From positions 539,528 through 603,527 of the forward strand of contig NZ_HE978641.1 in assembly GCF_000312125.1 (NCBI RefSeq): DNA of 64,000 bases, read 5' to 3'. Positions 42,830 through 51,095 of the stretch are shown piece after piece. The DNA comes from Timonella senegalensis JC301. Its GTDB lineage: Bacteria; Actinomycetota; Actinomycetes; Actinomycetales; Cellulomonadaceae. How positions within the stretch are numbered: position 1 is the stretch's first letter; each line of letters opens with the position of its first letter. The translations under genes were made by a program, and so were the position numbers. A model generated the notes under the pieces. That model was not told the DNA's origin, made no database searches, and saw only the letters and a program-made list of their open reading frames with translations.

Positions 42830-44014
42830 ATGTCTGACACAACCAAGAAGTTCACCAAGCCGGCCGAGAAGATCGATGCTGAGATGCTGAAGGATCAGGC
42901 CTCAGAGGTTGCCGCCGCGATCACTGAGGGCGCCGCCCACGCCGGCGAGATCGCTCAAGAGTTCGCAGCTAAGGCAAAGGACGCCTTCGTTGACGCGCGC
43001 GACTGGGGCCAGCCCAAGCTCGAGGCCTTCATCGAATGGGCCACGCCAAAGGTAGAGCAAGCCTGGAACGACACCGTCAAGGCGACCGCTCCGAAGGTGG
43101 AGAAGGCCGCCGAGAAGGTTGGACCAGCCATCGACACCGCGCACGACAAACTCGTAGATGACCTGCTGCCAAAGCTCGTCACCGCATTCAACGAGGCAGC
43201 AGACCGTGCAGGCACAGCCACCGCCGAAACCGTAGCCAAGGCCGCAGACGCAATCGATGGCGACAAGATCAGTGAGACGGTAGAGAAGCTCTCCGCTTCC
43301 GCTGCCGCCGCTGCAGGTGCCGCACTCGACACCACCGCTAAGTCCAGCAAGAAGGTCTCCAAGAAGACAGCCAAGCAGGCAGCCAAGTTCGCAGCATCCG
43401 TGGAGAAGGCCTCCAAGACCGGAGCAGACAAGCTCGCAGATGCTGCCGCGAAGGCAGACAAGTCATCCAAGAAGTCCGGCAAGGGCTGGCTCATCGCAGG
43501 TGGTGTCGCCGCTGCAGGTGGCGCATACGTGCTGTGGCGCCGTTCGCAGCCAACCACCGACCCATGGGCTGAGCCATGGGAGCAGGAGGACCAATCCCTC
43601 CGTTTCTCCGACGACGTAGCAGGAACCGTTTCAGGTGCTAGCGCTTCCGCCGCCGCGTTCGCGAGCAACGTGTCCGACACCGCATCCACCGCAGCGGCTC
43701 ACGCAGCCGACACCGCGCAGGACGCTGCTGACACCGTTACTGAAAAGTTCGACGACGCCAAGGACTCCCTCGCCGACTCGGTGGTGGACATGAAGGAATC
43801 ACTGGCCGACACCGTCGAGGACGTCAAGGACGCAATCGCGGACAAGACGGAAGACGTCAAGGACGCGGTCAAGAAGACCTCCACTCGAGCTCGCAAGACG
43901 GCGGCCTCAGTCAAGGACGCGATCGTTGACGCCGCCGAGGATGCCAAGGACGCTGTGACTGATGCGGTGGACAAGGCGAAGGACGCGGTCGACGATGCCA
44001 AGGATGGCAAGTAG
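42830..44014 (+). CDS. LEA-like helical membrane-anchored protein, unknown function
   Basis: A 394-residue, Ala/Lys/Asp-rich protein. Residues 1-215 are predicted amphipathic helix with 11-residue-type periodicity. One hydrophobic segment (GWLIAGGVAAAGGAYVLWRR, about 221-240) follows a Lys/Ser-rich stretch. The C-terminal 120 residues are again repetitive, with DAKDSLADSVVD, VEDVKDAIADK, TEDVKDAVKK and AVTDAVDKAKDAVDDAK. The pattern resembles LEA/apolipoprotein-like helices seen in stress or envelope-associated proteins of actinobacteria. GAGGAG before the ATG at 42830 fixes the start. Function is not known. Confidence 0.8.
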   Translation: MSDTTKKFTKPAEKIDAEMLKDQASEVAAAITEGAAHAGEIAQEFAAKAKDAFVDARDWGQPKLEAFIEWATPKVEQAWNDTVKATAPKVEKAAEKVGPAIDTAHDKLVDDLLPKLVTAFNEAADRAGTATAETVAKAADAIDGDKISETVEKLSASAAAAAGAALDTTAKSSKKVSKKTAKQAAKFAASVEKASKTGADKLADAAAKADKSSKKSGKGWLIAGGVAAAGGAYVLWRRSQPTTDPWAEPWEQEDQSLRFSDDVAGTVSGASASAAAFASNVSDTASTAAAHAADTAQDAADTVTEKFDDAKDSLADSVVDMKESLADTVEDVKDAIADKTEDVKDAVKKTSTRARKTAASVKDAIVDAAEDAKDAVTDAVDKAKDAVDDAKDGK

Positions 44015-44044
44015 CCCTGACTAGTCTCACGTAGACCAGTACGA

Positions 44045-44090
44045 GAGGAAGGCGGCGACCAACCCAATCGGGTTGGTCGCCGCCTTCCTC
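44045..44090 (+). terminator. Bidirectional terminator after the LEA-like gene
   Basis: A perfect 21-bp stem starting GAGGAAGGCGGCG closes a 4-nt loop between convergent genes. Confidence 0.85.
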
Positions 44091-44163
44091 TGTATGGGCT
44101 CCTCGGCCCCGGGCTCGCCTGTGCGCGCAGGTTTGGACCGGGACCGCAGGGCCTAGCCTGTGT

Positions 44164-45195
44164 CTAGGCGGCCAGCCAGTGGTCGGTTGCCTCACCGCGC
44201 TGGTGCTGCCATTCCTCAGCGCGTCCACCGAGGACCGCGCTGTTACCCACCCAGTAGGTCACATCCGGCGACCATCCTGCGAGCATCGTTGAGCCGCCCA
44301 TGACCGGGAGCCTGCGAGTGGCGGTTTCAAGGTACGCGGCGGTGGTGAGGTGAACGGCCTCGTAATCCTTGGCGATCAGACCCCAGTGCGGAATGAACCA
44401 CTCGTCGGTTGCTCCAGTGACGCGGTACCAGTCGTGGAGGCGGGAGCGTGTCATGCGCAGCGGGTAGCGCTCAACGAGGTTGATGTAGTCCTGGGTGTTG
44501 GTGATTTCGAGGACCCTGCACGGGCCGATCAAAGTGATTGGGTACGTGACCGCGAACTCGGACTGGATCTGGTCTTCTTGGGTCCACAGTCCGACCGGGC
44601 CGAGGCCGTCAATCAGTTGGGTGGTTACCGGAACCGACGGGTGTGAAGGCGTTGACCACCACATGCCCGTGTAGTTGGCGCGGGGGTCCGGGATGAAGTC
44701 CTCGGAGTGGCGTTCCTCCGCCATGGCCATCTGATACCACTGACGCACGCCGGCTCCGGCCTGCCAGGCCTCATTCTGATTGAGGTCAATCCCGCCAGCG
44801 TCCTGGATTCGGCGCTGGCCGGCGCCCATGGGAGAGGTCCACCAACTTGGGCTAAAGGGCGCGAGGATCGCGGCAAGAGGGCGGAGCGCGGAGATGATCG
44901 TGGGCTGTGCGAGGAGCTTGTCCTCGCTGTCTGGCTCCTGCCAGTACATTGCCCGGGCGGTGGATTCTCGAAGAGCTAGGAGGAGCTCGAACTCGTTGGG
45001 AGGAGACTGCTCGAGTTGAGCGGTGGCACGCGCGAGCTCTACCACTACCCGCGCGCGATCCCCTGCGGTCAGCTCCGATACGTAGTTCACGTACATGAGC
45101 TCTTCGAGTGTCTGGTTTCGGGCACAGGCTAGCTCGAGCAAGAGGCGGCGACCTCTTGGTCCGGACAACAACTGATTGGGGAACAGCCCACTCAT
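44164..45195 (-). CDS. Hypothetical protein, Trp-rich, unknown family
   Basis: A 343-residue soluble protein without signal peptide or membrane segment. I do not recognise it. It is rich in Trp and Tyr (SPSWWTSPMG, YTGMWWSTP, WFIPHWGLIAKDYEAVHL, GWSPDVTYWVG), suggesting a compact beta-rich fold, and begins with a helical segment (RGRRLLLELACARNQTLEELMY). The ATG at 45195 has GGAAGG upstream; 28 earlier in-frame codons look noncoding. The distal neighbour is lysE, 278 bp upstream on the same strand, and cotranscription is uncertain. Confidence 0.7.
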   Translation of the reverse strand: MSGLFPNQLLSGPRGRRLLLELACARNQTLEELMYVNYVSELTAGDRARVVVELARATAQLEQSPPNEFELLLALRESTARAMYWQEPDSEDKLLAQPTIISALRPLAAILAPFSPSWWTSPMGAGQRRIQDAGGIDLNQNEAWQAGAGVRQWYQMAMAEERHSEDFIPDPRANYTGMWWSTPSHPSVPVTTQLIDGLGPVGLWTQEDQIQSEFAVTYPITLIGPCRVLEITNTQDYINLVERYPLRMTRSRLHDWYRVTGATDEWFIPHWGLIAKDYEAVHLTTAAYLETATRRLPVMGGSTMLAGWSPDVTYWVGNSAVLGGRAEEWQHQRGEATDHWLAA

Positions 45196-45473
45196 CTCAA
45201 CGACCTTCCTTGGGCTCGGGGGAAGAGCCCTGCATTGCGTGACGTCCCGAGATCCGTGCGGAACTCCGCATGCAATCACGCACGCTGGTGTGCTGGAAAC
45301 GGCGAGTTTCCATTAGTTCACGTGGTGATGTGCACGGGCCGAAGCGAGACGCAGGTGGCGGCCGGGGGAACGGCCAAATACCAGTGCTTTGCGGCAACAC
45401 TAGTTTGTTTGGAAGGTGAAATGTTCAAAAAGGAGAGACCTCCCCATCGAGGCCCAGGTGGAGTTGTCACCAC

Positions 45474-46100
45474 CTACTTGCCGTCGACCCCCGCGAGCGG
45501 CGCCAGGATAGAGATAGCCAAGGTAACCATGATGATCACGATCGTGGAATCGAGGAACCGCCATGCACCGGGCTTGGCAAAGAACGGCTGGATGAGCCGA
45601 GAGCCGAACCCCAGGGATATGAACCACACGAGCGAAGCCGCCATCATGCCCACGCCGAACGTCCACTTGAGGTCCCCGTGGCTGTTGGCCACAGAACCCA
45701 TGAGAACGATCGTGTCGAGATAGACGTGTGGGTTGAGGTAGGTGACTCCGAGAATCCCGAGCATTGCCGCTCGCAGGGACCCCGATCCCCCGCCGCCTGC
45801 AACCATGGCTTCCGGCTTGAGCACTCGCTGGAACGCACCGTACGCGTAGTACAGCAGGAACGCAGAGCCGAACACTCGGAGGAACGTGACGAGCCACGGC
45901 ACCCGGTCCACGAGCACGCCGAAACCCGCCACGCCCGCCGCGATGAGGAGCGCGTCGCTAATGATGCATACGGCGATGACGGGGAGGACATGCTTCTTGA
46001 GCAGGCCTTGGCGCAGGACGTAGATGTTTTGAGCGCCGATCGCCACGATGAGCGAGAGGCCAAAGCCGAATCCGGCGAAGAGTGTGGGGGTGGAGAGCAC
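45474..46100 (-). CDS. lysE: LysE/ArgO family basic amino acid exporter
   Basis: A 208-residue membrane protein with about six helices. The start LFAGFGFGLSLIVAIGAQNIYVLRQGLLKKH carries the LysE signature GAQN, and GVTYLNPHVYLDTIVLMG is the second conserved block. These exporters remove excess lysine or arginine. The gene starts with GTG and has no clear ribosome binding site; TACTGT lies 6 nt before it, so the mRNA may be leaderless. The divergent LysR-type gene 70 bp away is its expected activator. Confidence 0.92.
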   Translation of the reverse strand: MLSTPTLFAGFGFGLSLIVAIGAQNIYVLRQGLLKKHVLPVIAVCIISDALLIAAGVAGFGVLVDRVPWLVTFLRVFGSAFLLYYAYGAFQRVLKPEAMVAGGGGSGSLRAAMLGILGVTYLNPHVYLDTIVLMGSVANSHGDLKWTFGVGMMAASLVWFISLGFGSRLIQPFFAKPGAWRFLDSTIVIIMVTLAISILAPLAGVDGK

Positions 46101-46170
46101 CCGTTTACAGTAAAGAGCGTGCGAAAATAAAAACAGTTAATGAAACTAAAGATAATGAAGGGATTCTTAA

Positions 46171-47085
46171 GTGCGTATTGGGATTGACCACCTCGAGACC
46201 CTCCTCCACGTGGTCGACGAGGGCTCGTTCGATGGCGCAGCGGCAGTTCTGCGCATCTCGCCGTCCGCGGTCTCGCAGCGCATCAAGACTCTTGAGGAGC
46301 GTGCCGGCCGCGTGCTGTTGCAGCGCGGAAAGCCCGTCACCCCAACGCCAGCAGCGGTTTCGTACCTCCAGGCCGCGCGCCAGATCCGCGCCATCGTGGA
46401 CAACACGATCGAGGCCCTCCCCCAGGAAGCCACGCGCCTCCCCGAGATTTCCATTGCCGCGAATGCCGATTCGATCGACACCTGGCTGGTCGAGGTGCTC
46501 TCCTCCGTGCGTGACACCGCCACCTTCCACATTCTTCGCGACGACCAAGATCACACCGCCTCCCTGCTGCGCGCAGGCACGGTCATGGCCGGCATCACGA
46601 GCACCGCCGAGCCCGTCCAAGGATGCGAATCCACGCGCCTCGGCGTCATGCGGTACCTCGCTACGGCCTCCCCTGAGTTTGTTGCCCAATGGTTCCCACC
46701 GAACCTCAAGGACAGCCACGCACTCCGCCTAGCGCTCCAGCGGGCTCCGATGCTCGCATTTGACCGGAAAGACGACCTGCAGGCCCTGTATCTCGCGTCT
46801 CGCGGCTGCGGGGACGCCACCCCGCCGCACCACTACATCCCCTCGAATCTGGCCTTCATCGAGGCGCAACGCCAGGAACTCGGCTGGGGCCTCACCCCGG
46901 AGCTCCAGGTGCGCGGGCTCCTGGACTCCGGCGAGCTCGTGGCCCTGCCCGGGCACGTGGACGTGGTGCTGTACTGGCAGCAGTGGCGGATCTCCTCGGC
47001 GCCTTTGCAGGCGCTAAAAAAGGCGGCGGTCGACGCGGCAGCATATTTGCTGGATCCGCGCCGACCGGCCGCCTGGAAGCCCTAG
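46171..47085 (+). CDS. lysG: LysR-type regulator of the LysG/ArgP group
   Basis: A 304-residue DNA-binding protein. The HTH domain (LETLLHVVDEGSFDGAAAVLRISPSAVSQRIKTLEERAG, residues 7-45) has the ISPSAVSQRIK recognition helix of ArgP/LysG. The rest is the effector domain. It is divergent from lysE with a 70-bp AT-rich intergenic region that should hold its binding site. Relatives activate lysE when lysine or arginine is abundant. GAAGGG lies 8 nt before the GTG start. Confidence 0.93.
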   Translation: MRIGIDHLETLLHVVDEGSFDGAAAVLRISPSAVSQRIKTLEERAGRVLLQRGKPVTPTPAAVSYLQAARQIRAIVDNTIEALPQEATRLPEISIAANADSIDTWLVEVLSSVRDTATFHILRDDQDHTASLLRAGTVMAGITSTAEPVQGCESTRLGVMRYLATASPEFVAQWFPPNLKDSHALRLALQRAPMLAFDRKDDLQALYLASRGCGDATPPHHYIPSNLAFIEAQRQELGWGLTPELQVRGLLDSGELVALPGHVDVVLYWQQWRISSAPLQALKKAAVDAAAYLLDPRRPAAWKP

Positions 47086-47097
47086 TAGAGCCGAGCC

Positions 47098-47274
47098 TCA
47101 GTTCTTGCCGAACAGTCGGGAGAAGAATCCACCCTCGCCTGCAGCTGCCTGCTCGCCCTCGTGTCCGTTGCACCACTGACCTGCTGGAACGCTGGCCTTG
47201 ACGGAGTCCACGTGCTGGCCGCATCCGGCCCAAGTGGTCTTGCCGCAGACCTTGCAATTTACTGGACGGCACAT
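47098..47274 (-). CDS. Small cysteine-rich (zinc-binding) protein
   Basis: A 58-residue protein: MCRPVNCKVCGKTTWAGCGQHVDSV, then a WCNGHEG segment and a Gly/Phe tail (GGFFSRLFGKN). CKVCG, C and H, and WCNGH could bind one zinc ion. Similar short proteins are seen in other actinobacteria, function unknown. The start at 47274 is chosen because GAGGAA precedes it; an earlier in-frame ATG five codons upstream has no site. Its 3' end meets lysG convergently, 12 bp apart. Confidence 0.7.
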   Translation of the reverse strand: MCRPVNCKVCGKTTWAGCGQHVDSVKASVPAGQWCNGHEGEQAAAGEGGFFSRLFGKN

Positions 47275-47326
47275 AGTTTTTTTCCTCACTTTGATGGGTT
47301 GTTTGGCTGCTGCGCAGCCTTCCTTG

Positions 47327-47338
47327 CTTATCGACGAT
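47327..47338 (-). repeat. Dispersed 12-mer, near copy 10
   Basis: Minus strand ATCGTCGATAAG (last base differs from the consensus), in the intergenic stretch before the small cysteine-rich gene. Confidence 0.5.
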
Positions 47339-47366
47339 TGACCGGGCTTGGCCCCGGATCGTCAGG

Positions 47367-49079
47367 TCAGGCGATCTCGAGTACGTCGGAGGCGTCGTCG
47401 CCGAGCCATGAGCTCAGCGTGACGATTCCGCCCGAGAGGGTCTTGGAGTCGAAGCCTGCTTGGTCGAGGATGCGGTGCGCAATGTAGGAACGCATTCCCG
47501 AGTGGCACATGACGCGGACTGGACGGTCACCTGCGAGTTCGCGGATCTCGTCGAGGCGCTCGCGCACCTGGATGTGGGGGATGTTGACCGCTCCGCGCAC
47601 GTGGCGCTGAGCAAACTCGCCCGCGCCGCGAACGTCGAGCAGGAGTGCGTCGTCGAGGACGGCGGTGAGCTCGCCCGGGTACCACAGCTCGGTGGTCCCG
47701 GTGAGGACGTTCTCTCCCATCATGCCCGCGAGGTTCACTGGGTCCTTGGCGGAACCAAATGGCGGGGAGTAGGAGAGATCGATGTCGATCAGGTCGGTGA
47801 TGGTCAGGCCACCGCGGATCGCGGTTGCGATCACGTCGATGCGCTTGTCAGCGCCTTCCTTTGCCACTGCCTGGGCGCCGAGGATCTGTCCGGTCACCGG
47901 CGCAAAGTGCACGATGAGCGCGATGTTCTGCGCACCTGGGAAGTAGCCAGCGTGGTTGAGTGGGTGGAGGTGCACGGTCTCAAACTCGATTCCGGCAGCC
48001 TTGAGTTCGCTCGAGTTGGCTCCGGTCATTGCAACGCCGTACTCACCGATGCGCACGATTGCAGTTGCCTTTGGCTTAGGCAGTTCACGCGCGGTAGATG
48101 GGTTGAAGATGAAGTCGGAGACGAGACGTCCTGCGCGGTTCGCTGGTCCAGCAAGAGCTACTGGACGGCGGGCACCGGTGATTGCGTGCGTGGAAACCGT
48201 AGCGTCACCCACTGCGTAGACGCCCTCAAGGTTGGTGCGGCCGTGCTCGTCAATGACGATCGAACCGCGCTCGGCTGCGATTCCAGCCTGCTCAAACACT
48301 GCGGTGTCTGGGCGCACTCCCACGGAAAGGACGATGAGGTCTGCGTCAAGGCGGGTTCCATCGGAGAGCACAACCACGTCGTGGTCTGCGCCGGACTCGA
48401 TTGCCTGTGCGCCAACTCCTGCACGGACGGTGATGTTGAGGTCACGCAGTGCGTTGGTGGCGAGAGTTGCAAGCTCGTCCTCGAGTGGAGGAAGAACGTG
48501 TGGGGCGAGCTCCACAATGGTGGTGTCGAGTCCACGCATTGCGAGGGCCTCTGCCGCTTCGAGTCCGATGAACCCGGCACCGAGGACAACGGCACGCTTG
48601 GCGCCCGAGTCAACGATGTCGCGCAACTCGACTGCGTCGGGAACGGTGCGCAGGGTCTTGACTCGGTGGGAGTCGTTCAGACCGGTGATAGGTGGGGTTG
48701 CAGCGACGCCACCTGGGGAGAGCACGAGGGCGTCGTACGTCAGTGTGTTCTGTCCGTCCGGGCCGTCCACGGTGATCTCACGCTTGGCGGCGTCGAGTGC
48801 AATCACCTTGGAGTGCGTGCGGACATCGAGGTTGAGCGACGCCTTGAGTGAGGCGGTGGTCTGTACGCGGAGTGCGCTCTCCTCTTGGATCTCGCCTCCC
48901 ACGAAGTATGGGAGTCCGCAGTTTGCGAACGAGACCTCGGCGCCCTGTTCAAGGACGATGATCTCCGTAGAGTCGCTGAGTCGACGTGCACGGGCAGCGC
49001 TGCTCATGCCGCCTGCGACTCCGCCAACGACTACGAGACGCTGAACCGACTGGGTTTCAGGCTGTGCATTGGTTGTCAT
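47367..49079 (-). CDS. CoA-disulfide reductase-like FAD oxidoreductase with rhodanese domain
   Basis: A 570-residue CoADR-RHD protein. The N-terminus RLVVVGGVAGGMSSAARAR binds FAD, and SFANCGLPYFVGG has the single redox cysteine of CoA-disulfide reductases. RAVVLGAGFIGLEAAEAL binds NAD(P)H, VYAVGDAT is the second FAD motif, and the C-terminal 90 residues are a rhodanese domain with VMCHSGMRS carrying the persulfide cysteine. Such fusions reduce CoA persulfides or polysulfides. GGAG precedes the ATG at 49079. A CsoR/CstR operator lies in the shared promoter with the divergent repressor gene, which fits sulfane-sulfur control. Confidence 0.92.
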   Translation of the reverse strand: MTTNAQPETQSVQRLVVVGGVAGGMSSAARARRLSDSTEIIVLEQGAEVSFANCGLPYFVGGEIQEESALRVQTTASLKASLNLDVRTHSKVIALDAAKREITVDGPDGQNTLTYDALVLSPGGVAATPPITGLNDSHRVKTLRTVPDAVELRDIVDSGAKRAVVLGAGFIGLEAAEALAMRGLDTTIVELAPHVLPPLEDELATLATNALRDLNITVRAGVGAQAIESGADHDVVVLSDGTRLDADLIVLSVGVRPDTAVFEQAGIAAERGSIVIDEHGRTNLEGVYAVGDATVSTHAITGARRPVALAGPANRAGRLVSDFIFNPSTARELPKPKATAIVRIGEYGVAMTGANSSELKAAGIEFETVHLHPLNHAGYFPGAQNIALIVHFAPVTGQILGAQAVAKEGADKRIDVIATAIRGGLTITDLIDIDLSYSPPFGSAKDPVNLAGMMGENVLTGTTELWYPGELTAVLDDALLLDVRGAGEFAQRHVRGAVNIPHIQVRERLDEIRELAGDRPVRVMCHSGMRSYIAHRILDQAGFDSKTLSGGIVTLSSWLGDDASDVLEIA

Positions 49080-49113
49080 GTGAGCTCCAATTGTGATCGA
49101 GTACGGCTTCACT

Positions 49114-49133
49114 ATATACCCCCGGGGGTATAT
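49114..49133. promoter_or_regulatory. CsoR/CstR-type operator
   Basis: A perfect 20-bp palindrome with the core ATACCCCCGGGGGTAT lies between the divergent genes and overlaps TATA-like -10 sequences for both directions. It matches the known operator form of the CsoR/CstR family. Confidence 0.85.
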
Positions 49134-49205
49134 GCTGTGAAGCAGAGATACGTCACACTGGACCGGGCGCAGTGCCTTGGACCAGAAACAAAAAGGAATT
49201 TCCAC

Positions 49206-49505
49206 ATGGATAACGAGAGCCCAGAGGGCATCGCCGCGCGCAAGCGCATTGTCAACCGTCTCAAGCGCGCCAACGGTCAGCTCGTTGCACTCATCGGCAA
49301 CCTAGAGGGTGGGGCTCAGTGCCGCGACGTGGTCATGCAGCTCTCCGCAATTTCGTCCGCACTGGACAAGGCCGGATTCGCCATCATCTCCTCCGCCATG
49401 AAGGACTGCGTGATGGATCCGGGCAACTCTGACGAGTCGGACGACGCCCCAAACTCACGCCTCACCCTGGACGAGCTAGAGAAGCTCTTCCTGACCCTGT
49501 CCTAA
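49206..49505 (+). CDS. CsoR-family repressor of the CstR (sulfane-sulfur) type
   Basis: A 99-residue four-helix-bundle repressor: KRIVNRLKRANGQLVALIGNLE, GAQCRDVVMQLSAISSALDKAGFAII and SSAMKDCVMD. CsoR copper sensors use Cys-His-Cys at equivalent positions; here the residues are Cys39, Ala64 and Cys68. Loss of the His is the mark of CstR-like thiol sensors, which form di- or trisulfide links. With a CoADR-rhodanese gene opposite, persulfide sensing is more likely than copper sensing (inference). AAGGAA lies before the ATG. A classical operator is 73 bp upstream. Confidence 0.9.
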   Translation: MDNESPEGIAARKRIVNRLKRANGQLVALIGNLEGGAQCRDVVMQLSAISSALDKAGFAIISSAMKDCVMDPGNSDESDDAPNSRLTLDELEKLFLTLS

Positions 49506-49512
49506 GCAGGAG

Positions 49513-50514
49513 TTACAGCGCCGCAGCGAACTCGTCGAGTGCATCCATCGCGTTAGCCCGCATGGGGATAAACACGTTTGAGTTCGCTCCCGCAGCGGTC
49601 AGCTCGTCCATACGCTTACGTACTCGCTCGACAGTCCCCACCAACCCCAGTTGCAGGATCCACTCGCCCGGCATCCGCGCGGTGAACTCCTCTGGGGTTG
49701 CACACTGCTGCGCCAGTTCGCGGAACTCCTGCGCGAACGGCATGGGGTTGATGTGTGGCGCAACGTCCACCGTTGCCATTCCTCCAAGGGACGGACGCAG
49801 GCGCTCGATAGCAGCTTCGTCCGATTCTTCGATCACGCCAAAGTTGTAGGCAACCACCCGGTGATCCCCGGTGCGTGGCGGCGCCACCGACTCATCGCCT
49901 CTGTCGGACACACCGGCGCCGATTGAGACCAGTGCGGCCCGCAGATACTCAGGCGAGACCGGCTCGGCCAGAATCGTGCCCTCAGCAATCCGACCTGACA
50001 ACTCGAGGGACTTGGGTCCGCGCACGCCCAGAAGGAAATCCGGAACGGCCGCGGGGACAGCAGTGTGGTCCAGTCTGACAGCGTTCGGAGCATCGGACAG
50101 GGCTCCGCTCGCCACGTCCACGCCTGCCCCGGCCATGAGGCCCCGCACTGCGTTCACGTGCTTTTCGAGCAACCCCAGCGGGCTCTTAGGCCACGCACCG
50201 ACGCTCTTCATCCAGCCCGGCATGCCGTGCCCGATTCCGGCATCGACTCGTCCCGGGAACAGTTGCTCCAGTGTGGCAAGTTCCATCGCGTCGAAGGCAG
50301 CATTGCGTGCTCCAGCCGGCAGAATACCGATACCAATCCGGATCGTGCTGGTCATGGCTAGGACTGCAGCCGCCTGCGCGATCCCGCCTCGGTAGCCCAA
50401 GTCTTCCACCACCCAGACCTCGTCAAAACCAAGCCGCTCGGCCTTCTGGGCGAATCCAATGACATCCGCAGCCGCGATATTGCGCGGGAGCATCACACCG
50501 GTAGTCACAAGCAC
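49513..50514 (-). CDS. LLM-class flavin-dependent oxidoreductase
   Basis: A 333-residue bacterial-luciferase-like TIM barrel. VTTGVMLPRNIAAADVIGFAQKAERLGFDEVWVVEDL at the start, IRIGIGILPAGARN, TLEQLFPGRVDAGIGHGM and LGVRGPKSLELSGRIAEGTIL are family blocks. The cofactor may be FMN or F420; many actinobacterial members use F420. GTG start codons two codons apart (50514 and 50508) are possible. It starts 22 bp after the VOC gene and is probably cotranscribed with it. Substrate unknown. Confidence 0.85.
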   Translation of the reverse strand: MLVTTGVMLPRNIAAADVIGFAQKAERLGFDEVWVVEDLGYRGGIAQAAAVLAMTSTIRIGIGILPAGARNAAFDAMELATLEQLFPGRVDAGIGHGMPGWMKSVGAWPKSPLGLLEKHVNAVRGLMAGAGVDVASGALSDAPNAVRLDHTAVPAAVPDFLLGVRGPKSLELSGRIAEGTILAEPVSPEYLRAALVSIGAGVSDRGDESVAPPRTGDHRVVAYNFGVIEESDEAAIERLRPSLGGMATVDVAPHINPMPFAQEFRELAQQCATPEEFTARMPGEWILQLGLVGTVERVRKRMDELTAAGANSNVFIPMRANAMDALDEFAAAL

Positions 50515-50536
50515 CTATTTCTTTGTTAGTTGTTGA

Positions 50537-50899
50537 TCAGTGGGGGTTCGAGATGCAGAACTGGTTACCCTCGGGATCCGTGAGGACATCCCACTGGAAT
50601 TGCCCGGGCTCACCTTGGGTCGATACGTGTACGGCGCCCGCCTCGATAAAGCTGGCCACAGCCGCCTCGCGTCCGCCCTCTTCTACTGTCGCGCTGAGAT
50701 CCAAGTGCATCTTGTTCTTCCCGGGCGTGGGGTCATCTACCTTCTGAAACCCGAGGAGCGGCTGCCCCTCACCGTGTGTCACCATGCAGAACCAGCCGTC
50801 GGAGTCATCGATGACGCTTCCACCCAGGCGATCCGCCCACCACTGCGCAAGATCTCGAGCGGAAACGCAATCAACCGTGACCATTCCTAGGCGTGCCAT
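50537..50899 (-). CDS. VOC-superfamily (glyoxalase-like) protein
   Basis: A 120-residue protein with one pair of beta-alpha-beta-beta-beta modules: VTVDCVSARDLAQWWADRLGGSV at the start and VLTDPEGNQFCISNP at the end, the usual glyoxalase/bleomycin-resistance-like signature. These proteins bind metals and act as isomerases, dioxygenases or drug-binding proteins. Here nothing indicates which. GAGG lies before the ATG. The LLM oxidoreductase gene follows after 22 bp. Confidence 0.82.
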   Translation of the reverse strand: MARLGMVTVDCVSARDLAQWWADRLGGSVIDDSDGWFCMVTHGEGQPLLGFQKVDDPTPGKNKMHLDLSATVEEGGREAAVASFIEAGAVHVSTQGEPGQFQWDVLTDPEGNQFCISNPH

Positions 50900-51095
50900 G
50901 CGAACCTCACTTCGTTGTGGTGTGATCGTTGTGGTGTGAGCTCGATGAGTTGAGCAAGCGTGCGAACACGGATCGGGGCCCGAGCCACGCGCAACCGTGC
51001 GGTTCCAACTCCTCCAAGTAGCCTACTCACCCGCCGGCGCTAACACACGGGGCCCTGAGCGGGTTCACCCGCATGCCAAAGACTCCCTTACCGAG

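Noticed and set aside
47460-48851. 463-codon open frame on the plus strand across the CoADR-rhodanese gene
   Set aside because: It is antisense to a clear enzyme gene, has no domain pattern and no ribosome binding site; long antisense frames are common in GC-rich DNA.
48885-49205. N-terminal extension of the CstR-like repressor
   Set aside because: The extension runs through the divergent CoADR gene and the operator; the ATG at 49206 has a good ribosome binding site and fits the family.
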